NCBI GenBank assembly: GCA_013398275.1
Contig: VZSE01012476.1
Coordinates: 1,748,610-1,812,609 of the forward strand
DNA: 64,000 nucleotides
Direction: 5' to 3'
Source of the DNA: Promerops cafer
Taxonomy: Eukaryota > Chordata > Aves > Passeriformes > Nectariniidae
Made by a program: the position numbers and the translations under genes
Notes under the pieces: generated by a model
Databases searched by the model: none
Told to the model about the DNA's origin: nothing
What the model saw: only the letters and a program-made list of their open reading frames with translations
Shown here: one piece after another, positions 37,011 to 48,500 of the stretch
Numbering within the stretch: position 1 is the stretch's first letter
Layout of the letters: each line of letters starts with the position of its first letter

Positions 37011-39199
37011 TGGGGCTTGGCAGCATTGCAAGAGCTGAATGATGAGGCCAGCATCTGACAGGAACTCTGTGATGCAGCTGGCAGGAAATCCCAGGCTTTC
37101 TCACTCCTAACTCCTGCCTGCAAATTGCTTCACTGATCAGTACATCTGATTTTTACTGATGATACATACTAAATATGGGACTGGAGCCTCTGATTTGTTT
37201 TGTTTAGTTATTCCTGTTTTGGTTTTAATGTTACTGTCACTTAATGTGAAATCCCTCTATACGGCTCCTTTCCATGCAGGGTTGAAATGTCAAGAATGTT
37301 GTGAGAAAGGATTTTATACACTTTGAGAGAAAACAAAATTAATTTAATGATGTGAGAAAATTATTCAATATAACCATGAGTTTTTAGGACAAATTATTAG
37401 CCTTCTGCAAAAACTCCATCCAAGATTTATATTGCCTACAAAACTCACTAATGATATTGAGGCAATAGGCTTATGAACCAGGCTGAAAGAAATTATAAAT
37501 CTAAAAGAGCACATATGAGCATGAGCCTGACATTTTCCCCAGACAGAAACAAGATTTATTGTGAGAGTTATGAAACTTTGGACCCTATTATACATTAAAG
37601 AATCCTATTTATGACCATTCAGTTAGGTCTGAATTATTATGCTTATTCTAAACATTTCTTTTGCAAGATTTATGTCTTGGTCATTTTACGACTTTCAGGT
37701 ATGGACTTGCTATTCATAGCCACAGCACAGAAAAAGAAAATCCTTCAAATTTTTGTTTTAAATACAATCAGTCACACTTCAAAACTAGAGAGGTGAAAAA
37801 ATGTTATTTTTATTTTAGGATATCCTCACACCTATTAAAAGATGTTGTGATCATGCTTAGCTTTAAAAATTACCTAATTTTAGAAGCTATGATTTTATAT
37901 CCTCAGTCCCTGAGGTATACAAGCTCATTATTTACAATACTTTTTTTCAAATATAAATGTCTAAGAATTATTTCATGTGAAAGGCAGTTGTTTTATGCCT
38001 ATAATTAAAAGAGTAACATTCATAAAATTATTTTCTTGCTGGTGGAAAAAGCATTTCATTTGAATAAAAATAATTTCTAATTTTGCCATTAGAATTGGGA
38101 ACAGAGTGTTGCTTAAGATCAAGGAAAAAAGGGAGTGATTCCCATGTCCTACCAGACATCTAAACTTTAAAGAATTAACTGGGAGAAATGTTCTTGATAT
38201 CTTGGTCACATACCTCCTGGACAAATTATAATTACTTGTCTCTATAGATGAACTATATAGCCAGCATGTGGCACTGCATTATAGCTGGATCAATCTATGT
38301 TTGGCTTAGAATTTTGGTTTTTAAACAAAAAGAGTAACCAGCACTTACATGTAGGGGCTTTAGCTTGTCACAGCTCCTGTGGTTTGCAGACTCCCACCTA
38401 CTTAGTGCCTGAAAATATGAAATGGAATTCTCAGTGTTTTCAAGTGAAAGAAAACTGGTAGCACTAGGAAACTGTGTCACAGTATTTTCCATGTGGATGA
38501 CCTGGCATGAAAGCTGAGGTGTCTTAGAGTCCTAATGGCCATGTGTCTGGCAATTACCTCTTTATTAAGTATGATCTTCTAATTTAGGGAATTTACTCAT
38601 GGTAGAAAATACTGATTTTGAGCTCCCAGTCGCACATAAAACAACTCCTGTATTATTGAACTATAAATTAAAAGTTTTGTGGCAGGTTTAGGCCAGGAAG
38701 AAGCTAGGATTACAGCTATTAAACTGTGTCAGAAGCCCACGGCATTATGAACCAGATTTTACACTGAATCATCTCAATGGTGTTGAAGGTAGTGCAATTG
38801 ACATGGTGAAAGTTTCCATTAGCTGCGAATATACTATTATATGCCTTCTGTTCACTTTTTCTTTTGTTTGTATGCTTTACCATGAAATGAGCAAGTAATT
38901 AATACTAACAATAAAAATAACATTTTTAACAAAAAACTTCGGCACAATGTGAGACGTCATTGACGACCATGTCCTGACCTGCAGCTTTCTAGGCCGTACT
39001 TGAGTAAGTTTCAGACACTGCAAAAGTAGTGGTTGTCTCTATTTTCCTTCTCTTCAGATGAGTATCAAAAGTCTTCACTGAGTCTTTGTAGCTGCTGATT
39101 GATGTCATCGCCCATGAACTATCATGGACACGTCTGGAAGCCTCAAGAATGATGGACAAAACAATTTCTGAGGCTCCATTCTCTCTTGGAGAAGACTCC
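37011..39199. other. unannotated single-copy sequence
   Basis: No gene recognised. It is very AT-rich between 37.6 and 38.1 kb. A CRE-like gacgtcat followed by tgacg lies at 38953-38965. The minus-strand frame at 38989-39201 (70 codons) is unrecognised. Confidence 0.5.
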
Positions 39200-40195
39200 A
39201 AAGACTGGATGGGCCACTGAGAGAAAGACCTTCCTCAGGATTTTGTTAGAGAACACACAGACAAACTCAAAATCCACAAGTTGATGGACCCTGCTGGGAA
39301 GATCCATGAGTGCTGGGAGAGCTGGCAGACACCATAGACACCATAATGAGGCAGCTCACAATCATCTTTGAAAGGTCATGGCATGGAAAGGTGCCTGAGG
39401 ACTGGAAGAAATCAAACATCACCCCAGTCTTCAAAAAGAGAAAGGAAGAGCACCCAGGAAACTACTAGCCACTCAGCCCTACCTCATCCCCTAAAAATGC
39501 GATGAAATGCCTCATTCTGGAGGCCATTTATACCCATAAGGAGGTGATGAGGAGTAGTTAGCACAGATTCATTAAAGGCAAATCATGTTTGACCAACCTG
39601 ATTCCCCTCTGTGATGAAACAACTACCTGGATGAAGACCAATGCCAGCAGGTCAAGGGAGGTGATCCTGCCCCTCTACTCAGCCCTGTGAGGCACATCTG
39701 GAGTGCTGTGTCCAGGTCTGGGGTCTTCACTGCAAGACAGACATGGACCATCTGGAGCAGGTCCAGTGGAGGGTGACAAAGATGATGAGAGGACTGGAGC
39801 ATCTCTCTTATGTGACTAGGCTGAGGCAACTGGGCCCATTCAGACTCAAGAAGAGACGACTGAGAGGGGGCCTCATCAATGTATATAATTATCTGAAGGG
39901 AGGGGGTCAGAGGAGGAAGCCAGGCTCTCTTGGTGGTGCCAAGCAATAGGACAAGAGGCAACAGCTGGAAACTGATGCACAGGAAGTTCCACCTTAACAT
40001 GAAAAAGAACTTTGGTACACTGGAAGAGAGAAATTACCCAGAGAGACTGTAGAGTCTCCCTCACTGGAGATACTCAAGAACCACCTGGATGCAATTCTGT
40101 GCAGCATGCTCTGGGATGACACTGCTGGAGCAGGGAGGTTGGACCAAATCATCCACCGTGGTCCCTTCCAACCTGACCCATGCTGTGATTCTGTG
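39200..40195 (+). mobile_element. CR1 LINE with internal deletion of the RT core
   Basis: An older CR1 copy of about 1 kb; its left boundary is approximate. Part one (to about 39635) encodes the front of the reverse transcriptase: EDWKKSNITPVFKK at 39397-39438, then a stop codon at 39466-39468 right after the conserved GNY where RP normally follows. It then runs to the region of CLTNLIPLCDE (about 39588-39620). Part two starts around 39640 with SRSREVILPLYSAL, and continues with MDHLEQVQWRVTKMMRGLEH (from 39743), which belong near the ORF2 C-terminus. The segment between, which should carry the FADD catalytic motif and roughly 0.6-0.8 kb, is missing. The 3' end is ctgtgattctgtg (40183-40195). 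It cannot be functional. Confidence 0.9.
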
Positions 40196-42030
40196 AACTG
40201 CTTACCTGACCTGAGAGCTTGACTGCTCATAAGCATTAGGGGGCTCCAACTTCTTGCACATCCCTGACCTATGTGTGCATCACAACACCAGTTGCAACCA
40301 CTATGCAAACCTGGTGAAGTGTTTCTGTCTATCACGTGTACCCATTCTCCTCCATTCTTTGTTATCCTGTGACCATATTCCTGCAAGGAAAAAAACTGCT
40401 AGATAGGGAGACAAAAGATAATATGGCAACCACTTCTAAATAAAATAATAAATGATGTTACTGGTTTTCCTGGCAGTATAAAATGGCATATTTGTGCAGA
40501 CTTCATCTGGCCTATGGTTTGTATTTAAACCGCGCATAGTAGCTGCCATCATATGTCTGAGTTTTGAAATTAGGAATTTATTTACGTGATAACTATGCCT
40601 TGGTCTCACTGCAACAGAACGAACAGAGAAGGTGTGCTGGTCCTTGGGGGAGAAAACAGCTGAGAATGGCAGGAAGACTGGCAGCAGGAGATGTCTCTGA
40701 GGTCAACTCCATGGTGATCAAAGGCAGGGCAGAATCAAGAACAAAACTTCTAGCCACTGATTAAACTACAGCAAAGTCCCATAGCAGAATTCCAGGTGAG
40801 ATAGTATAGGCAAATGACTCTTAAACCTTGTCATGCAGAAGGGTCCAGTGACAGCTCTGAGGTGTGGAAAGCATTTTGCTGTCTTGGGAGGACAATGAAT
40901 GAAAGGAAATAGCAGAATGCTCCCTACATGCCACTTGTATATGGCCCAGTGTGCAAAGTCACTGATGGTACCTCTGCCAGACCAACAAAGAGAACCTCAG
41001 TACTCCAGCAGGGAGGAGGTTAGACTAAGCTTCATTTATTTAAGTAGTTCAAAGATTTAATTTTTTTTTTTATACAGAGTAGTGCCACCATAATTCTTAA
41101 CATAGGCATAATTGTGTTTGGACAAAAATACTTTTAAAATTGTGTGAGATGTGACTGCCTTCAATAACAGGGAGCTGGAGTCAGTTTTTTGGAAGTGTGG
41201 TTCCCACCTCTCATCAGATATTTCATGTGTCTGTGCACCAGTAATTAAAAGTAACCAAGCTTAAAAGTCTGCACAGTTCCCCATTTACTATTGCAAAATC
41301 ATAACCAGTTTTTTTTTTGGAAAAAAACTACAGCCAAATGAAAGTGATGTTGTTCTCAAATCATATTAACTTGTAGAACCTTCTGCACAAAAGAACCACT
41401 CACACAGTTGCTCCTATGAGGCATAACACAGAGTTTGGCCCTTTTTAGGAAACTCATTACTTAACAATACATTGTTGTGTTTTGATTGAATTGGCTCAGA
41501 TAAGCTTGGCAAGGCTGCAAGAAAAATCTGTGTTGTCATGCCAAATGTTTTTCAACCTGTGTGTGCCTGTGCTGAGGTCTGATAAGGTTATCCATGGTGC
41601 ATATGCTTGTCATCAAAAGGTTACATTCTTGTACTGTCCATACAGGCTTCAGGGTGGTTGCATTTAAAGCTGAAAAAACTCACCTGAAAAGGAAATTCTG
41701 CCCTACCACATGGCTAGATCAGGCACTCCTTGCCCTATTCTGCTTATGTGCCTGTGACTGGTTACACTCTCTCCAAAAGAAGAGTGGGACAGCACCCCTT
41801 TCTAATTCATCTTCTGTCTATTTTGTGCAGCACTTGTGGAGACAGACACGTGGGTTTGCACAATTTGGGGATTGATGGGGTGATGGAAGCAACTTCCTTT
41901 TGTCTCATATGTAGGCTTTAACCACTGTACCAGAAAACAGGCCTTTTACTTTCTCAAAGGTGTTCTGAAATGAGCCTGGGCCTGCTGCTGTTCCTGCACA
42001 TTAGGCACATGCTGAAAACGCTGCATTCCT
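40196..42030. other. unannotated single-copy sequence
   Basis: No gene recognised. An acceptor-like pyrimidine stretch ending in caacag (about 40617) and a donor-like ccag/gtgagat (40796) bracket 180 bp. The frame through it stops before the donor and matches nothing I know. Confidence 0.5.
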
Positions 42031-42157
42031 GGAAGTGTACAAGGCCAGTTTGGGTGGGGCTTTGAGCACCTTGGTCCAGTGAAAGGTGTCCCTGCCCATA
42101 GGAACTCGATTATATTTAAGGACCCTTCCAACACAAACCATCCTATGATTCTATAAT
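42031..42157 (+). mobile_element. CR1 3' tail fragment
   Basis: About 127 bp matching only the CR1 3' end: ggaagtgtacaaggccagtt, then gagcaccttggtccagtg, then cccttccaac, finishing with cctatgattctataat, a mutated form of the terminal octamers. It is severely 5'-truncated, which is common for CR1. It lacks any ORF2 sequence except possibly the last few codons. Confidence 0.9.
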
Positions 42158-45100
42158 ATGACTGCTGGCCATATCTGACCAGAGGTCTTAAAGAGAAGGC
42201 TCTGCCTTTGGGTAGGGACAGCATATCCAGCTCACCACTCTTTTGTCCAAACATGCACTGACATTGGTATTTAGGCATCTGCTAGATTTTTCTGGCTTTT
42301 TGCAAGGTCATCCCAGCCTGGGGACTTCTGGGCTGTGGATGGTTGTCAGCGCTGCCATATGAGGTCTTAGTTTAGGTGCCATTCCTGGTTCTTTGATTCT
42401 CTTGCCAAAGTAGGAAATGCTGGAAATTTTCCTTGCCCAAAGTATGGGTAAATAGGAAAATTAGGGATATTGAGCTCTCTGTCAGTCCTTATTAAACCTA
42501 ATTCAAACACAGGATTTTCATTGGCTAAAATTGGTTAATTACTTATTTTCTTTTTTTAGATAGTAATACTGGTGTAATTCTTACTGTGTACACATATATG
42601 TCAGGCTAAAAAGTTATTAATATTTGTATAGATTCTATGTACAAAGGAAGGGGTACTGGCAATTTTGTTCATACTGAGATACTGTGCCTCTTTATATTAG
42701 AGGCACTAAACAATTCATTCCTAACATCTTTTGTAGACTTCTGAGTTGCCACTGCTCAGGTTTTGTGTCTGGCTCTCTGATGTGCAGGTGTAGTGGGTTG
42801 CTAACCAGCATAGCAGGGTGTTGCCTTTTGTAACGACAAGTGCACATTTCTGTTGCTAGAATAGGGCTCTGAAGTTATACATGCTTGCAACCGGTCAAGT
42901 TTGCTAACATGGCATTAGTCAGCATCTGTTTTCCACTGTTTTCTTCCTTTGGTCTAAAAATGTTCAATTTTTTAGGCAGCTTTATTTCATATTCCATTGT
43001 CTCTATTAATCTTCTTTCCACCATTTTGTCTCTACTATATGCAGATGTGGAAGTGCAGGAAGTGTCTTGGTTCATCCTGATTCCTCTGTTTCCCATTCTC
43101 TATTTCTTTCTTCCTGTTGTCATTCCCTAGATGGCTATTCTTTTGATACCTGGCAGATTTCCATGTTTTGAGATGCCTTCCCCAATTAATTTCTTAACAC
43201 CCTACTTATGATTGCCTCTCTCTTGGCAAAATGCCTCTCTGATGTCAAGAAGAAAATAAAATCTCTGAATCTATAGTGTCTGTTCTTACCTGGAAGGTTT
43301 TGTTTGCCTGTCTGAGGACTCAAATTATTTTTTCCTGGTTTTATATCCTGCAGAAAAAATTGTTAGGAGACAGCTGGTTGTTTAGGAACAGATGTGTATA
43401 GCAGTAAGAGCTTTCCTTCCTTGGCTGGGCAAGTTCTTTTTCCTCTGAAGACTGAAACAGTACTGATTCAAGAAGTCCACTTCTGTAAAAAGTTTCAGAT
43501 CAAGGTCCTTTGTAAGTTACTATCTCCAAAAGCAGGCGATGAAGAGGAAGCCATCTCTGATTCATATGGTGGGGAAACACGACATGGTTCACGATGCCAT
43601 CTCTGCTCAATCTGCATAACCAGACATGGCTTGAAAGTACCCTTCTTGACTTTCAGTTTTTTGGCTGAACACAAGTTTATTTGCCCTTCCTGTTTAGACA
43701 ACTGCAACCTGTTTGCCCAAGAAGAAAATTGCTTTGGTAGCCTTATCAGTGTTGTGGCAAAAAGCTGTGGAGAACAATGTGTCTGCACTGCTGCTACCTC
43801 CTATAACATCCCTGTATGTACTTCCGCTGTAATTCTGCACAAGTGAAAAAATGGGGTGGAGACAAGAACTCTTCTCTCTGCATCATTGCTGGCATTCAGA
43901 GATAGAGAGAAGCTTCATGCCTCCCCCTGAGTGAGAGCTGAGCTCCCAATTTGTGTCAGTCATGTTCCCCATGTTTATACATGAGAGTAGCAGCAGTTGC
44001 TACTCTTTGAGCTCCCACAGACTTGGTAAAAATGCCTTCAGGAGTAGCTTCCTCTGCACCTTCCCCCCACTGCTGGATGTTGCTTAGAGCCACAATCCAG
44101 CCCTTAGACTGCAAATGGCTTAGAGCAGGGATTATGTTTTTCTTTTATGTTAAACAAGAGCAACCCACACTGAGTGTGCTCATTAAAAAATCATGTTGTT
44201 CAACACTGTTCCCTTGGGCTATGGTTAGAGCTTCACAATTTAACATGCAAGAGACAGGTTGGATTCTCAGGCCAGCCAGGCTCAGAAAGGGATGAGTGGA
44301 TGGCAAAACAGCGTGTTGGAAGAATAAACCCCCCACCCATGGCGGGACAACAAGCCTTCAATAGGAGATGTTCATAACAATGTGATTGCTTAAATTAATT
44401 TAGAAAAGCTGCTAACAGGTGTTAAAGAATGGTGGTTTCTTTCAACCAGGAAGATAAGTTCTTGGCCATGCTGCCTTGAAAATCACATGAAAAACCAAAT
44501 TAAATAGTACTCTGTGCCATTACTAGAAGGTGCATTTTCCAGCCTTCCCTATCAAGGAAGCTTACCCATCTCTAAAGACCACATGCATAAGTGGATAAAT
44601 AACATAGGAAAGAGGAAAAATTACTAAAATGTTAATCCTGTTATACATTGTATTAACTTCATAAATGACCCTAATAATTTTGCTGTAGGTGAAGAGTGTG
44701 AGGGAACTAGGAGAGATAAAAGATGTTATAGTCTATAACAGTTCAAGGATTCCAAGCATAAAATAGATGCACCACCTGAGCTGAATGCATGTTCTGATGT
44801 TCTGAGAAAAACACTGAAACTTCCGGGTTTTTTTCATCCTAAATATTACGAGCTTTAAGTGAAGAGAACAGGGTTCCACACACAGAGTTTCTGCTCCAGA
44901 TGTTTTGACCAGTTTCAGCCTCTCTGGGTAAACTCTTCCATGCAAGGTCATCCTATTGTAGCCTCTTGTTTCTGCTGCCCCCACAACGCTCCTGCTCCAA
45001 TAAGGTTGTACTGGGCTGTGTGCAGGAGAGATATCCCCAAAGAGGATTAAGGCGCAAAGGAGGGAGAAGTGAAACCTCCTCCATTCTAATGGAGGCTTTA

Positions 45101-45540
45101 AACCAGTTGCATTAATACTTCCTCTATTCCTTACCACATATTTGAAGATGAAATTTGTTAGGCAACTATCTCTGCATCATTATCATGATGAGGCAGTTCA
45201 ACAGTTAGAGCCTCAACACTCTACCAGCCTGAATCCAGGGAGGCAGAATAAAAACTTCACTGTTAAAATTGCAATTGTGCTGTTCACTGCTGGGATAAAA
45301 AAAGATTAGAACTTTTAAGAAGTTGGCAGAGACATAGACATCACAGAAAAGTGGTGTCTCTGTTGGGTTTAGGGTACAAGATTAAAAGAATATAAGTAAC
45401 AGAAGAGTTGAGCATCATTTCTCTGCCTTGGTGTTCATAATACCAACAATCTGTGAGATATTCAGAGATGATCCTCAAAAAGATTCTACCTACTTAATTT
45501 TCAAAATAAAAAAATAAAGACAAAATTAATAAAATAAAGG
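42158..45540. other. unannotated single-copy sequence, one 150-codon frame
   Basis: No gene recognised. The longest non-repeat frame on the plus strand in the window, 43394-43846, lies here and is annotated separately. The minus-strand frame 44733-45137 (134 codons) is unrecognised. Confidence 0.5.
43394..43846 (+). other. unrecognised 150-codon open frame, probably not a gene
   Basis: An unspliced frame from ATG to stop with many cysteines, including CHLCSICITRHG and CPSCLDNCNLF, which superficially suggest zinc-binding pairs. Spacing does not fit any zinc-finger class I know. There is no promoter, no polyadenylation signal nearby and no signal peptide. Given 64 kb and six frames, a 150-codon frame can arise by chance. 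It could also be an exapted or decayed exon. No function is assigned. Confidence 0.12.
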
Positions 45541-45579
45541 CATTTTCCTACATTCTTCCCACTCATACAGGTAAGTATG
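45541..45579 (+). promoter_or_regulatory. possible recursive splice site
   Basis: A pyrimidine-rich stretch (ttttcctacattcttcccac, 45543-45562) leads into catacag, immediately followed by gtaagtatg at 45571. An acceptor fused directly to a consensus donor, with no exon between, is the signature of recursive splice sites used to remove very long vertebrate introns, mostly in neuronal genes. Branch-point-like ttaat words lie upstream near 45525. If the window is inside a long plus-strand intron, this would be a resting point of splicing. Transcription of the region is not established. Confidence 0.25.
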
Positions 45580-48500
45580 CCAGAGAATTTGGGAAGGAAG
45601 CCAAAGGTATTGAAAGAACTTAGAGTAAATCCTGTTGGAATTCACTCAGAGTGAATCCTACTGAAATCATCCTTTGAGGACATCAGAACAAAATGGGCTG
45701 AGAAACTCCAAGCCCTGCAAAGAGCTTGGCATCTAACTTGATTGACTTGTGAGATTTTTTTTCCTCCTTGTTGCTTTTTGCATTGATATAATTGTACATT
45801 AAAGTCCAGATCACACATTAATGGGCTGATCAACTGTGTTTACAGCAACCTGTTGCCTTTAAAGTACTTTCTTTTTTTCCTTCTCCTCAGCAAGGTGGAC
45901 ACAAAATCCTGCTGCTTCCTGTGGGCTTGATCTGCAGGAAAGGAATTAGAAATTGTTTTATTGGAAGTCAGGGAAAGCAAAAGGTGAACAAAGGTCTCAT
46001 TATTATCCTTTTGAACCTCAACAACTGCACTAAGGACACAGTGGGCTGTCCTGGGGTCAGTATTGACAGAACCTACAAGCTGTGGTGTGTCCATCAGGGA
46101 ACCATTTGCCTGCAGAAATTTTGCTGCTGGAAAAGAATGATGGACTAAGATAAACCCCTCTACCTTGTGCTGGAAAGCAGGCATGTTACCAGCACACCGT
46201 CCTCATGCCTGGACAATTGTGACAGCTGGGGCATGCAAAACATATTGTCCTAAAGAAACATCCCATGCTGCTGAAGCACTTGTGTCACCAACACCAGTGG
46301 TGACCTGACTTTGGGAACAGCATGGGAGAGCTCCTTCCTGAGTCCAAACAGGGGATCCCACCTCTTCCCTCCTGGGAAACCCCAGACACATTTTGAAACA
46401 ATTCCTTGCTTGTGGCTGGGAAGATAAACATTTGGATTTAAATTCACCATCATCTTGGCCTGCCATGGCACCATCTGGAGATCATTTGTAATCACTATAT
46501 CTAGTGGGTTAGTGTACGCTCCTTCCAATAGTTGGAGAAGAACTGATGATAAATACCAAGAGAAGAGTGTCTTGATTTATAGCAATACTAAGAAAAGTGT
46601 TTAATTGGTTAAAAAGCTGTGAAACTGCTTTTCTTAATGTAGATGAGTTTAGCAATAAAAATTGGAAATAGTTATCAGGAATCTGTTTTAGAGATACACT
46701 ACTTTTTTCATCTGGAAGCAGAAAAGTTGCCTACTAGTGCATGCCAGGATGGTAGGGTGGTGTCCTTTCCATGGAGTTTCCTTTCCCAAGTGTTATTTTA
46801 TGCCTCAAATGCTAAAAGACGTTTTGCTGCTGCTCCAGGGGAGAAAGCTAGCCTGTAGAGCAGAGTATGCAGGCAGAAGTGGACCAGTATTTTCCAGCTG
46901 GAACTAGGTTGTTGCTATAGTAACACTCAAATGATAGATAGATTTTCTGAATGTGCAGTGGTCTACTGTGATAAGAGAGCTTCCAGGATTCCTACCAAAT
47001 TGCTCCAAACTTGCTGGAGTGCAATACATGAAATGCTATATTTTTGATATAGCACAAGCAAACAAAAACCAGCACAATAACCAAATAATCTTTCCCCCTA
47101 GCTTTTAAATAAAAACTGCACTTAACACATGGCATTTATATTCCTAGACAACATCTTCCTGACAATCTCTTTTTAGTGCACTGGCATTCCAAATGACAGA
47201 CCACACTCTAAGTTTAACACCACCTACAGACAGATTTAATACGCAGCATGCAAAGTCTTGCGTGCACAAGTCACTAACTCCTTTGGAGTTTTATTTTAGG
47301 GTGAATGCAGCCTGTGCACTGGTGAGAATCCCATTGAGTCGGTGAAGCCTTGCAAGAGCACACCACTCTGTTCAGGGCTATATTTTGCAGCACAGAGACC
47401 TTAGAGATAAACACATGGCGGAACAAATATTACATTCATAAACCATCCAAAGAGAAGTTTCTCAGGGGCCACCTCCATAAAGCGTAGAACATACCGCCCT
47501 TGGTCATGTCCCACTCGCACACACTGTGCATGTGGTTTTCATTCAAAGCAGTTTCCTCCTCTGCTCTTCCTTCCTGCTCTGCTCCAAGGGAGGAGGGTTC
47601 AGGATTTTGGATTTCCAGGAAGAAATCTCTCTCTGAGCACAGCCGGGGCTCGTGAGCATTGCAGAGACATTTTGGCTGTGTCTCTTCATCATCCATTAGC
47701 TCTCAGTGGGAGTGCTACTGCACAGTCTGCAGCCTGCAGCTGACAGTGTGTTTAATGTCCCTTTGCCCCCAGTACCCAATCCCTCCAGCAGTTCCTCTCC
47801 CTAGAAAGCTGCTGCCAATTATATTGGTGAAATCTTCTACTGAACTTAGCCTGATTTTTATAAAGGCAATTGCATCCCCATTGAATGTCCAAGACAGAGG
47901 TTTTGACCTGTTTGTGTGTATGAAATACAGTGTGTACTTAGATTACCCTCACTACCCTTAGACTTGTAATCTAGCTATTACTAGTGACTTTATCCTCACA
48001 AGAGATGTGGGACATAGGAAAGTTTTAACAGCAGCTTTGATGCTGGTTTTTTTTTGGTAGCTGTTAAATTGGAGACCTTTGCACAAAATGTTAAATGAGA
48101 AGCCTCGAGCTGGAAACCCAATTTTCCTCATTTCAGGACTTAGATGTTAGTCCTTCTGCTATCAAACATTTCTAGATAATAAAGAGGAAAGCTTTCCTAC
48201 ACCTGTATGACAAAATCTCATTGATTGCAAGAGGAATTACATGCGCTAAATGGTGTCAGAAGCAGTAAATCACATGTATGCCTAGATATGATAACAGATA
48301 CATAATTTACAAATGGATTAATACATGAAAGAATCACTTGGAGTTTGATTAAATAGTTATATACATTTTCTTGTTGTTTTTTTTTTGGGGGGGGGTTCAG
48401 TTGTCTTATTTCTTAAGATTGCTTTGGAACTTTTTTTTTTCTTGCTTACTTGGTTTATACAACTTTGATAATATCCTGCAACAGGGCTTAACTAAACATA

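Noticed and set aside
39623..40386. Minus-strand frames of 125 and 130 codons
   Set aside because: They are antisense to the CR1 ORF2 relic; the real coding history is on the plus strand.
40616..40795. Possible exon between caacag and ccag/gtgaga
   Set aside because: The frame stops before the donor and the signals are common by chance; it could at most be a noncoding exon.
46203..46528. Minus-strand frames with a phrase like NPLDIVITNDLQMV
   Set aside because: It briefly suggested a LINE endonuclease-RT linker, but the neighbouring residues do not follow the CR1 pattern and no other LINE words adjoin.
47436..47696. 86-codon minus-strand frame starting MDDEETQPK
   Set aside because: The acidic start looked gene-like, but there is no recognisable domain, no clear splice signals and no promoter signal.
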